In this document: piece after piece, positions 37,703 to 49,428 of the stretch | Numbering within the stretch: position 1 is the stretch's first letter | Layout: each line of letters begins with the position of its first letter | Assembly (NCBI RefSeq): GCF_014647655.1 | Contig: NZ_BMPP01000005.1 | Coordinates: forward strand, 62,001-126,000 | From: Deinococcus malanensis | Lineage (GTDB): Bacteria > Deinococcota > Deinococci > Deinococcales > Deinococcaceae | Length of the DNA: 64,000 nucleotides | Direction: 5' to 3' | Program-made: the position numbers and the translations under genes | The notes under the pieces: generated by a model | The model's input: the letters and a program-made list of their open reading frames with translations, nothing else | The model's database searches: none | Told to the model about the DNA's origin: nothing

Positions 37703-37785
37703 GGAGTTCTCCCGATGCCATACCGGGCCGTTGAGGCGGACAATACTCCCGGCTGGAGACACCGGCCCTTTCAAAGGAGAGTGCT

Positions 37786-38058
37786 ATGCCGCGTTATATG
37801 GTCGAACGTACCTTCCCGGACGGTCTCGAGATTCCCATGAACAGTGAGGGCGCCGCTGCCTGCCTGGGGGTGGTGGACCGTAATGCGGATCTGGGTGTGA
37901 CCTGGGTTCACTCCTACGTGAGTGACGACAAACGCAAGACCTTCTGCATCTATGACGGCCCGACGCCGGAGGCCATCCGGCAGGCAGCGGAACGCAATGG
38001 GCTGCCTGTGGATCAGGTTTCGAAGGTTTCCGTGCTCGATCCGTATTTCTATAAGTAA
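37786..38058 (+). CDS. DUF4242 family small protein
   Basis: 90 residues, preceded by AAAGGAGAG. The MPRYMVERTFPDGL opening, VTWVHSYVSDDKRKTFCIYDGP in the middle and ending in LDPYF are typical DUF4242 features, a ferredoxin-like beta-alpha fold; the Streptomyces homologue SCO4226 binds nickel. The next gene follows after 12 nt, giving a two-gene unit. It lies right behind the LAL regulator remnant, which may once have controlled it. Confidence 0.85.
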   Translation: MPRYMVERTFPDGLEIPMNSEGAAACLGVVDRNADLGVTWVHSYVSDDKRKTFCIYDGPTPEAIRQAAERNGLPVDQVSKVSVLDPYFYK

Positions 38059-38070
38059 GGGAGGGATGCA

Positions 38071-38406
38071 ATGAACGTACCGGCCTTGCGAACCAGGGCG
38101 GTCCTCGTGACTGTCCTGACGGCCTCGACTTTCGCCGCGCCTTCGCCCGCACTGGCAGCGACTCCCACCTGCTCGGATGTGCTGGGCATCGTGGTTCACG
38201 GACAGCATGTGGTCGGCGATTATGTCACCGGAACCGGCCATCAGAATCTGGCCTGGCCTCCTGCCGGGATGGTCGGCTCGGCTGTCAGAGGCACGGGAAC
38301 CGTTGTGCCTGGGGGTCCTGGCCCTGGCTTCCACTTCCCAAACATCGCGCCTGGAGCGTCGTTTTGTATTGCTCAGGCACGGTCGCCGGGTTATCACGCA
38401 CCGTAA
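38071..38406 (+). CDS. Small secreted protein of unknown function
   Basis: 111 residues with GGGAGGG upstream. The N-terminal 30 residues are a Sec signal peptide (RTRAVLVTVLTASTFAAPSPALA with cleavage at ALA-AT; longer runs not quoted). Mature part is Gly/Pro/Val-rich with two cysteines (CSDVLGIVVHG and FCIAQAR) that may pair. Not recognised. It shares an operon with the DUF4242 gene and ends at a UUCG terminator. Confidence 0.7.
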   Translation: MNVPALRTRAVLVTVLTASTFAAPSPALAATPTCSDVLGIVVHGQHVVGDYVTGTGHQNLAWPPAGMVGSAVRGTGTVVPGGPGPGFHFPNIAPGASFCIAQARSPGYHAP

Positions 38407-38484
38407 CGCCGGGCTTCCGGAAGCAGTCGCACAGAGCAAGGCCCCTGAGGTGTTCGATTCCGGTCTGGGCAGTCACCTCACCTC

Positions 38485-38510
38485 AGCCCCTGCTTCGGCG
38501 GGGGCTTTTA
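38485..38510 (+). terminator. Terminator with UUCG tetraloop after the DUF4242 operon
   Basis: Nine-bp stem AGCCCCTGC/GCGGGGGCT closing a TTCG loop, then TTTT. Confidence 0.85.
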
Positions 38511-38542
38511 CTGGTGATGCGAGTACTCTCCTGTGAGCAGTG

Positions 38543-38980
38543 TTACGTGACCGGCACCTGCTCGGTCAGGTATTCCATGGCCAGGCGATACCCCATGAAG
38601 CCCAGACCGCTGATCTTGCCGCGGCATACGGCGGCGGTCACAGAGCGGTGCCGGAATTCCTCGCGCGCGTCCACGTTGCTGATGTGAACCTCGACCACTG
38701 GAAGGGGTTGCCCGCCAATCGCGTCGCGCAGGGCATAGCTGTAGTGCGTCAGCGCGCCGGGATTGATCACGATGCCGGTAAACCCCTGCTCCTGGGCCTC
38801 GTGGATCCATTCCAGCAGCTGGCCCTCGAAGTTGCTCTGGCGGCAGGTGACGCTTGCGCCCAGTTCCGCGCCCCAAGCTTCGCACTGCCGCTCCAGATCC
38901 TCCAGGGTCTGTGACCCGTACACCTGAGGTTCACGCAGGCCGAGGCGGTTAAGATTCGGGCCATTCAGCACCAGCAGCAT
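38543..38980 (-). CDS. aroQ: 3-dehydroquinate dehydratase, type II
   Basis: 145 residues, standard size. Third step of the shikimate pathway. NGPNLNRLG (6-14), the catalytic Tyr in YGSQT near 21, NPGALTHYSYALRDA near 73-87 and EVHISN near 96-101 are all type II marks. It follows aroB after 9 nt in the aroK-aroB-aroQ unit. Confidence 0.96.
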   Translation of the reverse strand: MLLVLNGPNLNRLGLREPQVYGSQTLEDLERQCEAWGAELGASVTCRQSNFEGQLLEWIHEAQEQGFTGIVINPGALTHYSYALRDAIGGQPLPVVEVHISNVDAREEFRHRSVTAAVCRGKISGLGFMGYRLAMEYLTEQVPVT

Positions 38981-38989
38981 GGGGGCAGT

Positions 38990-40075
38990 CTAGCCGGGCA
39001 GTGCGGCGGGCGTTGCCGCTTTGCCAAGACCACGCATGTCCTTAAGCCAGCCCTCGAATTCGGCGCGCAGTACCGCCCCGGGCACCCGGGACAGTTCCGG
39101 CTGGGCCAGGGCACGCAGCAGCACGAACCGGACTCCGTCGGAATCGGCTTTCTTGTCACGGGCCATGAAGGCGTTCAGGTCGTCGAAGTTCAGCTCGGGG
39201 AGAGGCGCAGGCTGCTGCCAGCGCAGGAAGTTCAGGGTGTGGGTGCTGAGGCTGGCGGCCTCTGACCCGTAGACGGCGTGGCTCAGGCGCGCAGCGTAAT
39301 GCATGCCGTATGCCACGGCTTCCCCGTGAGGTATGCCGTGGTGGGTCACCGCTTCCAGCGCGTGGGCCAAGGTATGACCGAAATTCAGGAATGCGCGCTC
39401 ACCCTGCTCGGTCAGGTCGCGGCTGACCACTCTCGCCTTGACCGCAATGGCGTCAGCCAGGGTGCCTTCCAGCAGCGGCCCGCCGGGGCGGAAATCCGGA
39501 TGCAGCACCCGTGGAAGCAGGCTGGGATCATCGATCAGGCCGTGCTTGTAGGCCTCTGCAGCCCCCTCGCGGAACACGGCTGGAGGCAGGGTCGCCAGGG
39601 TGTCGGTGTCGCACCACACCGCCGCCGGGGGCCAGAACGCTCCGACCAGATTCTTGCCCTCTGGCAGGTTCACTCCCGTTTTGCCTCCCACCGCCGCGTC
39701 CACCATGCCCAGCAGCGTGGTCGGCATGGTGTAGAAGGCCACGCCCCGCAGGTAGCTGGCCGCCACAAACCCGGCCAGGTCGGTGACGGCGCCGCCTCCC
39801 AGGCCGACGACGGCGCCGTCACGAGGCAGATTGGCCTGGGCCAGCTGGGAGAGCACCCCGGCCATGACGTCCAGCGTCTTGCAGTCGTCACGGGCCGGCA
39901 CCGTCACCGTTACCACGGGGGAGAGGCGACGCTGAACCTGCGCCACAAATTCCGCTGGCAGGTCCTGGGGGCAGATCAGAGCGACCTGCCGCTGCGGCAC
40001 GGCTGCCTGGCCCAGCAGTCCCGGTCCCACCTGCACGCGGTAGGGCCGGGTCCCCGTGACCTCAATCTGCCGCAC
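38990..40075 (-). CDS. aroB: 3-dehydroquinate synthase
   Basis: 361 residues from the GTG at 40075, with GGAGG upstream; the ORF extension lies inside aroK. Converts DAHP to 3-dehydroquinate. Signatures [19 protein letters not shown] (NAD and metal site, about 98-116), the [19 protein letters not shown] stretch near 123-141 and GHTLAHALE near 235 are intact. Overlaps aroK by 14 nt. Confidence 0.96.
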   Translation of the reverse strand: MRQIEVTGTRPYRVQVGPGLLGQAAVPQRQVALICPQDLPAEFVAQVQRRLSPVVTVTVPARDDCKTLDVMAGVLSQLAQANLPRDGAVVGLGGGAVTDLAGFVAASYLRGVAFYTMPTTLLGMVDAAVGGKTGVNLPEGKNLVGAFWPPAAVWCDTDTLATLPPAVFREGAAEAYKHGLIDDPSLLPRVLHPDFRPGGPLLEGTLADAIAVKARVVSRDLTEQGERAFLNFGHTLAHALEAVTHHGIPHGEAVAYGMHYAARLSHAVYGSEAASLSTHTLNFLRWQQPAPLPELNFDDLNAFMARDKKADSDGVRFVLLRALAQPELSRVPGAVLRAEFEGWLKDMRGLGKAATPAALPG

Positions 40076-40661
40076 GGTCCCCTCCTCCCAGCGTGCCGGA
40101 CCGCTCTGCCCAGGCGTGCTGGGTGTCCGACCACGCCCACAGGCGCTCCACGATCTCTTCCACAATTTCCTCGCTGGGACGGCCGTCACTGTGAACGTGA
40201 ATGGTGCCCTGCTTGTAGACCGGCTCGCGCTCGTCCATCAGGTGGCGGATCCGCGAGAGCGGATCGTCGCTGGCCAGCAGCGGGCGGTCACTGTGACGGG
40301 TGCGCTGATAGACCGTTTCCGGGGTGGCCCACAGCACGACGACTGGACCGCGTTCCAGCAGTATGCGCCGGTTTTCCTCGTGAATGAAGGTGCCGCCGCC
40401 CAGACTGATCACCGCGTGTTCCAGCCGGGTGACGCGGCGCACCACTTCCTGCTCGCAGGAGCGGAAATAGCCTTCGCCTTCCTGGGCGAAGACCTCGGGG
40501 ATGCTCTTGCCCACCACGCGCGTAATCAGCTTGTCGGTGTCCACGAAATGCATGGCCAGGGCACGCGAAAGCTCCCAGCCGATCCGGCTTTTCCCGGTCC
40601 CCATGAAGCCTGCCAGCGCAACCCAGCTGACGGGGCGTTCAATCAGGCCCGCAGTGAACAT
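40062..40661 (-). CDS. aroK: Shikimate kinase
   Basis: 199 residues from the ATG at 40661, chosen by the TAGACT box 7 nt upstream; the ORF continues 69 codons into non-conserved sequence. P-loop GFMGTGKS near 17-24, DTD near 41 for shikimate binding, GGGTF near 86. Heads the aroK-aroB-aroQ unit. aroC lies 137 nt upstream with its own promoter. Confidence 0.94.
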   Translation of the reverse strand: MFTAGLIERPVSWVALAGFMGTGKSRIGWELSRALAMHFVDTDKLITRVVGKSIPEVFAQEGEGYFRSCEQEVVRRVTRLEHAVISLGGGTFIHEENRRILLERGPVVVLWATPETVYQRTRHSDRPLLASDDPLSRIRHLMDEREPVYKQGTIHVHSDGRPSEEIVEEIVERLWAWSDTQHAWAERSGTLGGGDRAAD

Positions 40662-40668
40662 GGGGCCC

Positions 40669-40674
40669 AGTCTA
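40669..40674 (-). promoter_or_regulatory. -10 box (TAGACT) of aroK-aroB-aroQ
   Basis: TANNNT hexamer 7 nt before the ATG at 40661. Confidence 0.6.
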
Positions 40675-40797
40675 CGGGAATTCGCGTCTGGCGGCGTAAC
40701 CGACGCACCTTGCGGGTCATCGGCGCCGCTGTCGAGTTCAGCGCGCAGGCACTGCTCCAGATGTTCGGTCCAGAGCCTCGAAGTGCCGCTCCCCGGG

Positions 40798-41946
40798 TCA
40801 GTAGGTGTGCGCAAAAGCCCGTGACTGAGCGACACGCTCCTGCAGTTCCGGTAAGGTATCGCCGCCAAATTTCTCCAGAACCGCCTCGGCCAGCACCCAG
40901 CCGATCACGCACTGCAGGATCACTCCTGCAGCCGGTACCGCAGTGGTGTCGCTGCGCTCACGGGCTGCGTCCGAGGGCTCATGCGTCACCACGTTTACGG
41001 TCGGCAACGGCTTCATCAGGGTGGCAATGGGCTTCATGGCGACCCGTACGATCAGCTCCTCACCGTTGGTCATGCCGGCCTCCACGCCACCCGCGCCGTT
41101 GGTGTCGCGGGCGTAGGTGCCCTCCCGGTAGTGAATGGCGTCGTGCACGTTGCTGCCAGGCCTGACGGCATTTTCAAAGGCCCGGCCAATTTCTACACCC
41201 TTCATGGCCTGCACACTCAGGCAGGCCTGAGCGATGCGTCCATCGAGCTTGCGGTCCCAGTGCACGAAGCTGCCCAGGCCGACCGGCAGCCCACGGAAAC
41301 GGACCTCCAGAATGCCGCCCAGGGTATCGCCGTCCTTTTTGGCCTGGTCGATGCGCTCGCGCATCTGCGCGGCGGCGTCCGCATCCGGTGTGCGCAGGTC
41401 CGAATCCTCGATGGCGTCCAGGGCGTCCCAGGAGAACGCCTGCCGGGTCTCGATGCCCGCCAGGCTGGCCACGTAGTTGGCCCCCTCGATCCCCAGTTCC
41501 GACAGCAACTTGAGTGCCACGCTGCCCACCGCCACCCGGGCGGCCGTCTCGCGGGCGCTGGCCCGTTCCAGCACGTCACGCAGGTCCTTGTGACGGTACT
41601 TGATCCCGCCGGTGAGGTCGGCGTGCCCGGGCCGCGCGTCGGTTAGGGCCTTCTTGCGGGGCTCGCCGCCGGGCTCCGGCGACATGATCTCGGTCCAGTT
41701 CCGGTGGTCCTTGTTGGCGATCACCAGCGTGACCGGGGCGCCGGTGGTCCGCCCTGCACGCACGCCACTGAGAATCTCGGTCTCGTCGGTCTCGATCACC
41801 ATCCGCCGGCCACGCCCGTAGCCGCCTTGCCGGCGCCGCAGCCAGGGATCGATATCTGCCTTGCCCAGTTGAAGCTGCGAGGGCACCCCCTCGATAATGG
41901 CCGTCAATTGCGGCCCGTGTGACTCCCCGGCGGTCAAGTACCTCAT
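40798..41946 (-). CDS. aroC: Chorismate synthase
   Basis: 382 residues. Last shared step of aromatic synthesis, using reduced FMN. MRYLTAGESHGPQL opening, RRQGGYGRGRRM near 38-49, the GTSGAP-type segment here as GRTTGAPVTL near 68, RPGHADLTG near 103-111, RASARETAARVA near 129-140 and GSNVHDAIHYREG are conserved. TAGAGT lies 7 nt before the ATG. Confidence 0.97.
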   Translation of the reverse strand: MRYLTAGESHGPQLTAIIEGVPSQLQLGKADIDPWLRRRQGGYGRGRRMVIETDETEILSGVRAGRTTGAPVTLVIANKDHRNWTEIMSPEPGGEPRKKALTDARPGHADLTGGIKYRHKDLRDVLERASARETAARVAVGSVALKLLSELGIEGANYVASLAGIETRQAFSWDALDAIEDSDLRTPDADAAAQMRERIDQAKKDGDTLGGILEVRFRGLPVGLGSFVHWDRKLDGRIAQACLSVQAMKGVEIGRAFENAVRPGSNVHDAIHYREGTYARDTNGAGGVEAGMTNGEELIVRVAMKPIATLMKPLPTVNVVTHEPSDAARERSDTTAVPAAGVILQCVIGWVLAEAVLEKFGGDTLPELQERVAQSRAFAHTY

Positions 41947-41953
41947 CTTCCGG

Positions 41954-41959
41954 ACTCTA
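41954..41959 (-). promoter_or_regulatory. -10 box (TAGAGT) of aroC
   Basis: TANNNT hexamer 7 nt before the ATG at 41946. Confidence 0.6.
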
Positions 41960-42000
41960 GCGGCTTGGCAGCCACCTGGCCCCCCTCCTGATCAAACAAA

Positions 42001-42023
42001 GGCGCCTCCACATGGGAGGCGCC
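42001..42023 (-). terminator. Terminator of the pil operon
   Basis: Perfect 9-bp stem GGCGCCTCC/GGAGGCGCC with 5-nt loop, followed on the minus strand by a T-rich tail, 17 nt past the pilQ stop. Confidence 0.8.
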
Positions 42024-42039
42024 CGTAAAGGAGGAGGAT

Positions 42040-44124
<2,085 letters not shown>

Positions 44125-44127
44125 GGC

Positions 44128-45489
44128 TCACCTTTTGTCCAGTTCAAGAATTTTCGTTTCGTTGCCCAGTGCCAGCGTGGCGCTGTTCGCGGTGACTTCC
44201 TGCACAGTGACGTTCGTGTCCGGCAGCTTCTGGCCGACCGACACCACCACGAAGCCGTTGCGGCTGCGGAAGATGGCAGTATTCACCGGACCCAGCACCA
44301 CGGCATTGAACGCCAAGTCCTGAGTCTGCACCAGCTGATTGAGCGTGCTTTCCGTGGCCACCGGAGCGGTACCAGGCTCGGCTCCCAGTTCAGTGATGAC
44401 CTGAGGAGTGGTGATGGCCGGGACCTCGCCTGCGATGTCGGTGCCAGTGCCCGTTGTGCCGCCGGCGCCGCCTTGTCCAGTTGCGCCGCCGGTACTGGCA
44501 GCGCTGCCTGCACTGGCGAGGGTGCCGGGCACGGAGGGTACGCTGGGCACCCGCACACCCGCGACCGGAGGCTTGACGGCCGGAGGGCTCACGACGGCCG
44601 GAGGATTGACCGCCACCGAATTGCCGGTCGATGGATTGCGTGTTACCAGGGGTGGGCGGACCGTGACCGAAGGCAGGCGGACGGCAGCACTGGAAGTGGG
44701 CACAGGCGTCACAGCCACGCCGGGCAGGGAGACCCCAGTTGACGAGCCGGTGCGGCCGTCAGCCCCAGGAATGACGGGGGTGGGCAGGGCGCCGCCGCTG
44801 ACAGCTGCAGAGGGAACACTCACATTGCCGCGCGAGCCGGGGATAGGGGTGACAGCTACCGGGCCGGAGCCGAGCGTGCTGCCCGCTGCATTGCTGCCGC
44901 TCGTGCCTGCCGAACCACTGGTTGTGGAAGGCGGATTAAACGCCAGGCTGCCAGAAGGCTGCGCAGCACTGTCCTGCGCAGCGGGGGCAGACGTAATGGC
45001 CGGCGTGCTGCCAGCACCAGTGCTGCCCGTGCCGGTGTTGTCGCGGGGGTCCAGGCGCAGGGGCCGGAAGGGGTTGCTGCTCGGCAGCGATGCCAGCGCG
45101 GTGTCCGGATTGATGCCCTTGGGCGCAGCCGGCACATCGGCCTCGGCGCTGTCGTCAGGCTTGACAGGAAATGGCGGGATGACTTCCACGTCCACTGGAC
45201 CGTCCGGGGTGACACCCAGCGGAGTGTCGCTGGACGTGTCGGCTCCGGCTTGGGGGGCAGTCGGAGCGCCGCCCTCTGCGGTTTCGCCGCTGGTGCCTTC
45301 CGTGGTGGCGCCGCCTTCTGCCGGTGGCGTGGTGCTGGTCGTGGTGCTTTCCGTGGCGGTCACCGCCGACTCGCCTGCACTGCGGTTGCTGGTCCACACG
45401 TACCACAGACCGATCAATGCGACCATCAGCAGCAGCAACAGCAGCAGCTTCATTTCGCGGGAGAGTTTCACGGGCGGGCGCGCGGTCAC
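44128..45489 (-). CDS. pilW: PilW-like pilus assembly protein
   Basis: 453 residues from a GTG at 45489 that overlaps the pilO stop (GTGA), with AGGAGG upstream. One N-terminal transmembrane helix (about 15-30), a very long Pro/Ser/Thr/Gly/Ala-rich middle (about 35-370), and a C-terminal globular part with LAFNAVVLGPVNTAIFRS and VVVSVGQKLPDTNVTVQEV. Position between pilO and pilQ corresponds to pilW in Thermus, where it is needed for competence and pilus assembly; in Proteobacteria pilP sits here. Identity is by place and outline, since the sequence is low-complexity. Confidence 0.7.
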   Translation of the reverse strand: MTARPPVKLSREMKLLLLLLLMVALIGLWYVWTSNRSAGESAVTATESTTTSTTPPAEGGATTEGTSGETAEGGAPTAPQAGADTSSDTPLGVTPDGPVDVEVIPPFPVKPDDSAEADVPAAPKGINPDTALASLPSSNPFRPLRLDPRDNTGTGSTGAGSTPAITSAPAAQDSAAQPSGSLAFNPPSTTSGSAGTSGSNAAGSTLGSGPVAVTPIPGSRGNVSVPSAAVSGGALPTPVIPGADGRTGSSTGVSLPGVAVTPVPTSSAAVRLPSVTVRPPLVTRNPSTGNSVAVNPPAVVSPPAVKPPVAGVRVPSVPSVPGTLASAGSAASTGGATGQGGAGGTTGTGTDIAGEVPAITTPQVITELGAEPGTAPVATESTLNQLVQTQDLAFNAVVLGPVNTAIFRSRNGFVVVSVGQKLPDTNVTVQEVTANSATLALGNETKILELDKR

Positions 45490-46151
45490 TGGGTGCCTCC
45501 TGAGGTGCCGCCGGCAGGCGGGCTGGCGGGGGCTGGCGCCGGTGCGGCAGGCGGGGCGCCAGGGGTATCGCCGGTTGCGCCGGGGGTGGCCTGTGTGGGG
45601 TCAAAGGTGTAGACGGTCAGGCCCATGGTGCCTTCCAGGCTGGGGTTGAAGCTGTCGGCCTGGGGCAGCTGCAGGGCCACCGTGTTGACGTTGGTAAAGC
45701 GGCCCATGGTTTCCAGGGCGCGCAGGGTTTGGAACAGTTCAGCGAACGTCCCGCTGACGCTCAGATTCAGGCCGATGGGGCGCACTCCGGCAGGCAGACC
45801 AGCGGCGTTGCCACTCTGGACGCTGAAGGTGGACATCTCGGCTCCGGTCGCGGCGGTGGTGCGGCGGACCTCGTCAAGGACGGTGCCGAAATTGGCAGTG
45901 TTGGGAAGCGCACGCACGAACTCGGCCTGCTCGACCTTCAGCCGTTCGACGGTCTTACGCAGTTCCGGAAGCTGCGCCGACGCCGAACGCAGCTGGGTCA
46001 CGCGGGTTTGGGCCGTATCCAGGTCGGTACGCAGCAGACTGATCTCCTGCTGGCGCGGCTGGAAGCGGAAGGTGTACCACATGGCGATCACGGCCAGAGC
46101 AAGCCCCAGCATGATCAGGAACAGGTTGCGGGGAGCAAGCTTACTGAACAC
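45486..46151 (-). CDS. pilO: Type IV pilus inner-membrane protein PilO
   Basis: 221 residues from the GTG at 46151 with GGAGG 8 nt upstream; it overlaps the pilN end by 11 nt. One transmembrane helix (about 10-30), a coiled coil (about 35-85), then the ferredoxin-like PilO core with GLNLSVSGTFAELFQTLRALE near 130-150. Pairs with PilN to align the pilus motor. The C-terminal tail is Pro/Ala-rich. The upstream ORF extension is pilN sequence in another frame. Confidence 0.87.
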   Translation of the reverse strand: MFSKLAPRNLFLIMLGLALAVIAMWYTFRFQPRQQEISLLRTDLDTAQTRVTQLRSASAQLPELRKTVERLKVEQAEFVRALPNTANFGTVLDEVRRTTAATGAEMSTFSVQSGNAAGLPAGVRPIGLNLSVSGTFAELFQTLRALETMGRFTNVNTVALQLPQADSFNPSLEGTMGLTVYTFDPTQATPGATGDTPGAPPAAPAPAPASPPAGGTSGGTQ

Positions 46152-46845
46152 CGCTGGTGCCTCCTGGGCTGGTCGGGGCGGCGGGCGCCGCAGTGGGCGT
46201 GGTGGTTCCGCTGGTGCCCGCTGCGGGGGTAGGAGTGGCTGCAGGGGGCTTGCCGACGATACCGACCGTGGCCGCGAAGGTGTACTGGCCCCCTTCTTCC
46301 TCACGCTGCAGGTTTCTGAAATTGACGCCGAAGTTGGGGTTGTTCTCGAAGGTATTCAGGAAATTCACCACCGCCTGCTGGCTGCTGGCCGTGCCGGACA
46401 GCTCGAACTCGCGCACGACGTTCTTGCCGACATACACGCCACCCTGCTGCTGGGTGGCCAGGGCGGCGGCGTCCACTGGGCGCACGCTCATGCTCTTGAC
46501 CGATACCCCGGCGCTGGTGGGCAGTTCGGTGCTGAACGCCGCGATGTCGTTGGACCAGTAGGTTTTCTGGTCGCGGAGCTGACCCGCCACTGCCGTGACC
46601 TGCTCCAGGGCCGTGCGTTCCTGGGTCAGGGCGTCAAATTCACGTTTGGCCGGTTCCAGCGCCGTGATCTCGCCGTTGAGTTGATCAAGCTGCGAGCGCA
46701 GGTCGCGGATGGTGCTGGCGGTCATGGCCTCGGGAATCGCAATGGCGGCCAGTGTCAGGGGCAGCAGGGCATAGGTGGCATAGCGCCAGACGCTGGGTTC
46801 AGACTGCCTGCGGTATTGCTGGGGCAGCAGGTTGATTTCAACCAC
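46141..46845 (-). CDS. pilN: Type IV pilus inner-membrane protein PilN
   Basis: 234 residues. The N-terminal MVEINLLPQQYR is the PilM-binding INLLP motif. One membrane helix (about 22-42), a coiled coil (45-95), then a PilN core with ELSGTASSQQAVVNFLNTFE near 145-165, and a Pro/Thr/Ala tail. Overlaps pilM by 8 nt. Confidence 0.93.
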   Translation of the reverse strand: MVEINLLPQQYRRQSEPSVWRYATYALLPLTLAAIAIPEAMTASTIRDLRSQLDQLNGEITALEPAKREFDALTQERTALEQVTAVAGQLRDQKTYWSNDIAAFSTELPTSAGVSVKSMSVRPVDAAALATQQQGGVYVGKNVVREFELSGTASSQQAVVNFLNTFENNPNFGVNFRNLQREEEGGQYTFAATVGIVGKPPAATPTPAAGTSGTTTPTAAPAAPTSPGGTSGVQ

Positions 46846-48016
46846 GGCCAGTCACCCCCCGCAGCGCCAGGCCCAGCGGCACCGTGAACTCAGGGGCGTT
46901 GGCCTGCAGGTACCCGGTGTCCACGTTGGCCTGATCGGTCTGCACGATCAGCCAGGGACTGGCGACCTCCACCCGGAACCCCAGGGCGTCGCTGATCGCG
47001 GCGGCCAGCCCGCGCATCTTGGCACCGCCGCCTGCCAGGAAGGTCCGGTCGATCACCACGTCACCGCTTTGCACCCGGTAGAATTCCAGGCTGCGGCGCA
47101 TTTCGGTGATCAGGTCGCCCAGCACCGGGCGCACGACTTCAAAGACCCGCGCGGGGCTGTACTGTTCGCGCGACTGGTCGAAGTTCAGCAGGTCTTCCTC
47201 GTCCTCGGTGGGGGTGGTCGCCGTCGCGTACCCCAGCTTGACTTCCTCGGCTGCCGTGAAGTCCAGGTCGAAAGCTTTTTGCAGCGCGGCCGTGAAGTCG
47301 TCGGCCGAAACATTGATGTTGCGGGCCATCAGCACCCGCTCGCCGCGCACCAGGTTGATCACGCTGCTGCTCGCGCCGATCTCCAGCACCAGGGCGACCT
47401 CTCCGGATTCGGTGTAGTTGGTGCCGGTCAGGGTGCTTTTGGTCAGGTGCTCGCCCAGCAGGTTGCCGCGCAGTGCACGAAGCGTGGCGAAGCTCTTGAG
47501 GTCCACGACCGTGGGCTCCAGACCCGCCAGACGCAGCACCTCGACCTGCCGTGCGATGGCTTCACTGGGGGCTGCGGCAATCACCACTTCCATCTGGCCG
47601 TCATCGGGGACTGTGGCGGGGTCGTCGAGCAGGTCAAAGTCCAGGCTGACCTCGTCGATGGGATAGGGGATGTAGCGCTCGGCCTCCCAGCGGATGGCCT
47701 CCTGCAGGTCCTTGCGGTCCATCTTGGGCACCATGATGTTGCGGGTCACGGCCGACTGGTTGGGAACAGCCGTGACCGCGTGCCGGGTGGTGATGCGGTG
47801 CTCGGCGAGCAGGTTCTTGAGTTCGGTGGCCACCGCCTGCGGTTCCACCACGAGGCCGTCGCGCATGCTGCCAATGGGAGTGGGAACCATCAGGGCGTGC
47901 TGGAGGGAAGGTGGTGAACCAGGACGCAGCGCCACCACTTTGATGGAACTGGTTCCGATTTCCACACCGAGAGCGTTGGGGCGTGGGTTGAGTAGACGTT
48001 GAAACAGACTCGACAT
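46838..48016 (-). CDS. pilM: Type IV pilus actin-like ATPase PilM
   Basis: 392 residues. Actin/FtsA-like fold: GVEIGTSSIKVVAL near 17-30 (phosphate 1), LVLEIGASSSVINLVRGE near 205-222 (phosphate 2), and FLAGGGAKMRGL near 325-336 (adenosine loop). Binds the PilN N-terminus on the cytoplasmic face. GGAGGG precedes the ATG. First gene of the five-gene operon; a TAAAAT box near 48038 is a possible -10. Confidence 0.94.
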   Translation of the reverse strand: MSSLFQRLLNPRPNALGVEIGTSSIKVVALRPGSPPSLQHALMVPTPIGSMRDGLVVEPQAVATELKNLLAEHRITTRHAVTAVPNQSAVTRNIMVPKMDRKDLQEAIRWEAERYIPYPIDEVSLDFDLLDDPATVPDDGQMEVVIAAAPSEAIARQVEVLRLAGLEPTVVDLKSFATLRALRGNLLGEHLTKSTLTGTNYTESGEVALVLEIGASSSVINLVRGERVLMARNINVSADDFTAALQKAFDLDFTAAEEVKLGYATATTPTEDEEDLLNFDQSREQYSPARVFEVVRPVLGDLITEMRRSLEFYRVQSGDVVIDRTFLAGGGAKMRGLAAAISDALGFRVEVASPWLIVQTDQANVDTGYLQANAPEFTVPLGLALRGVTGRG

Positions 48017-48406
48017 TGTCCCTCCAGGATCAGCATGATTTTAGCATTCACTCATCCGGTGGAAATTAGGAATGGCGGGAAGGCAGGCTGAAAGTCCGGT
48101 TAGCATAGGCAATCGCTCAGCTGGCGTCTATGCAAACATTCACTCCCAAACGGTTTTCTGACACGCCTGGAAACTGACTAGAACAGCCGTACGCAGGTTG
48201 ATTTTGTTGAATGGGAAACACATGAGCCTGAAGTTAGTCAGGCCTCAAGAGACCATGATGTCAAGCCCTCGTAGAGCACAATTGGCCAGCCAGACTGGAT
48301 GAGAGGGGGCATATAGAGTTTCGGAAAGGACGCATTTCCGACCCCCTGCCGGCTCCTGTCAGCCTGACTGGACCTGGGCGCTCTGCCTGAGTGTGAAGGT
48401 GCCTGT
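48017..48406. other. 390-bp intergenic region upstream of pilM
   Basis: Lower GC than the flanks, no gene seen. It holds the pilM promoter (minus-strand TAAAAT near 48038-48043), two copies of CATTCACTC (near 48045 and 48138), an inverted pair CTGACTA/TAGTCAG (near 48174 and 48235), and a 7-bp hairpin TCGGAAA/TTTCCGA (48321-48341) that may end the lipoprotein transcript. Confidence 0.5.
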
Positions 48407-49189
48407 TTAGAGTTGGGACCGTTCCTGAAGCTGGGAATCGAACAGGCGCAGGGTTCCGGCAGGACTGACCGTGACCACCCACTGACCCACCACGCCGACC
48501 CGCCCGGGCCCGTGTGTCACGGCGTGGCGGACCTGCCCCAGGGCGTCGAGCGCTTCGAGCCGTCCGTTGGCCAGGCGGTACGAGCCGAACTGCCCGACTG
48601 TTTCCGGTGCCTCCTGCGTGCGCGCGCCACTGGGCAGCGCAACGAGATAGGGGCCCGCCGCCCGCTCCAGTACGGCGCCGTCCGAGACCCGCCGCAGGGC
48701 GTCCGACAGCACCACGAATTCTTCGCCCTGGCCGTCGGTTACTGCCTGTGTGGGGGCCCCTGCCACACCACGCGCGGCGGTTCCGGCAAAGGTCACGGCA
48801 CTGCCGTCTTCCCGGTAGACCCGTCCCGAGCTGAGTGTCACCACCCGGCCCACCGGCACGCTGCGTGGAGCACCGTCGAGCGTGACCACCGCGTCAACCG
48901 AGGGGACTGCGGCCCAGGCTTCACCATTGTTCCAGGCGACATCGGTCACAGCCGGCAGCCGTGGGCAGACCGTCCGGAACGAGGGTGCCCGCGCCACACA
49001 GGCCTGACCTCCTCTCACCCACACGACGCCGTCGTTGCTGAAGGCTGCCCGGAAGGTCGTGTCTGCAGCTGGCCGGACCGGCGTCGCAGCGGGGGCGGGG
49101 GTGGTGCTTCTGGGCAGGCCTCCGGTCGCAGCAGGTGCACAGGACAGCAGAGGCAGCAGGCACAGGGCGGACAGCAGAGAGCGGCGCAT
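48407..49189 (-). CDS. Lipoprotein with beta-propeller-like repeats
   Basis: 260 residues from the ATG at 49189 (six codons inside the ORF). Lipobox LLSCAP with Cys at about 17, then a Pro/Ala/Thr linker to residue 45. The rest has repeated short units such as GVVWVRGGQACVA, AVTDVAWNNGEAWAA, RVGVVGQWVVTVSPAGTLRLFD, like blades of a small propeller. Not recognised by name. Probably anchored on the outer side of the membrane. Separate from murF and pilM units. Confidence 0.75.
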   Translation of the reverse strand: MRRSLLSALCLLPLLSCAPAATGGLPRSTTPAPAATPVRPAADTTFRAAFSNDGVVWVRGGQACVARAPSFRTVCPRLPAVTDVAWNNGEAWAAVPSVDAVVTLDGAPRSVPVGRVVTLSSGRVYREDGSAVTFAGTAARGVAGAPTQAVTDGQGEEFVVLSDALRRVSDGAVLERAAGPYLVALPSGARTQEAPETVGQFGSYRLANGRLEALDALGQVRHAVTHGPGRVGVVGQWVVTVSPAGTLRLFDSQLQERSQL

Positions 49190-49428
49190 GGAGACATTGT
49201 CTGGCAAAGTGCGCTGAGCGGCGTGAGGTGGTTGCCGCCGCTACGGGTCGTGCGAGGCTGCGGGCCTGGCGAATGCTTCAGCCCTCCGGTGCGGGCGAAG
49301 TCGGACTTATGCGCAGGAAACCTTTGCCGGGAAGACAGCCGTTCTCCGCGCTGCGGACCATAGGGCCGAGGAGCACCGCCGGTGTGCGCTCACGCCGCTG
49401 CCAGGTGTTCCCCCGGGCTGCTTAGGTC

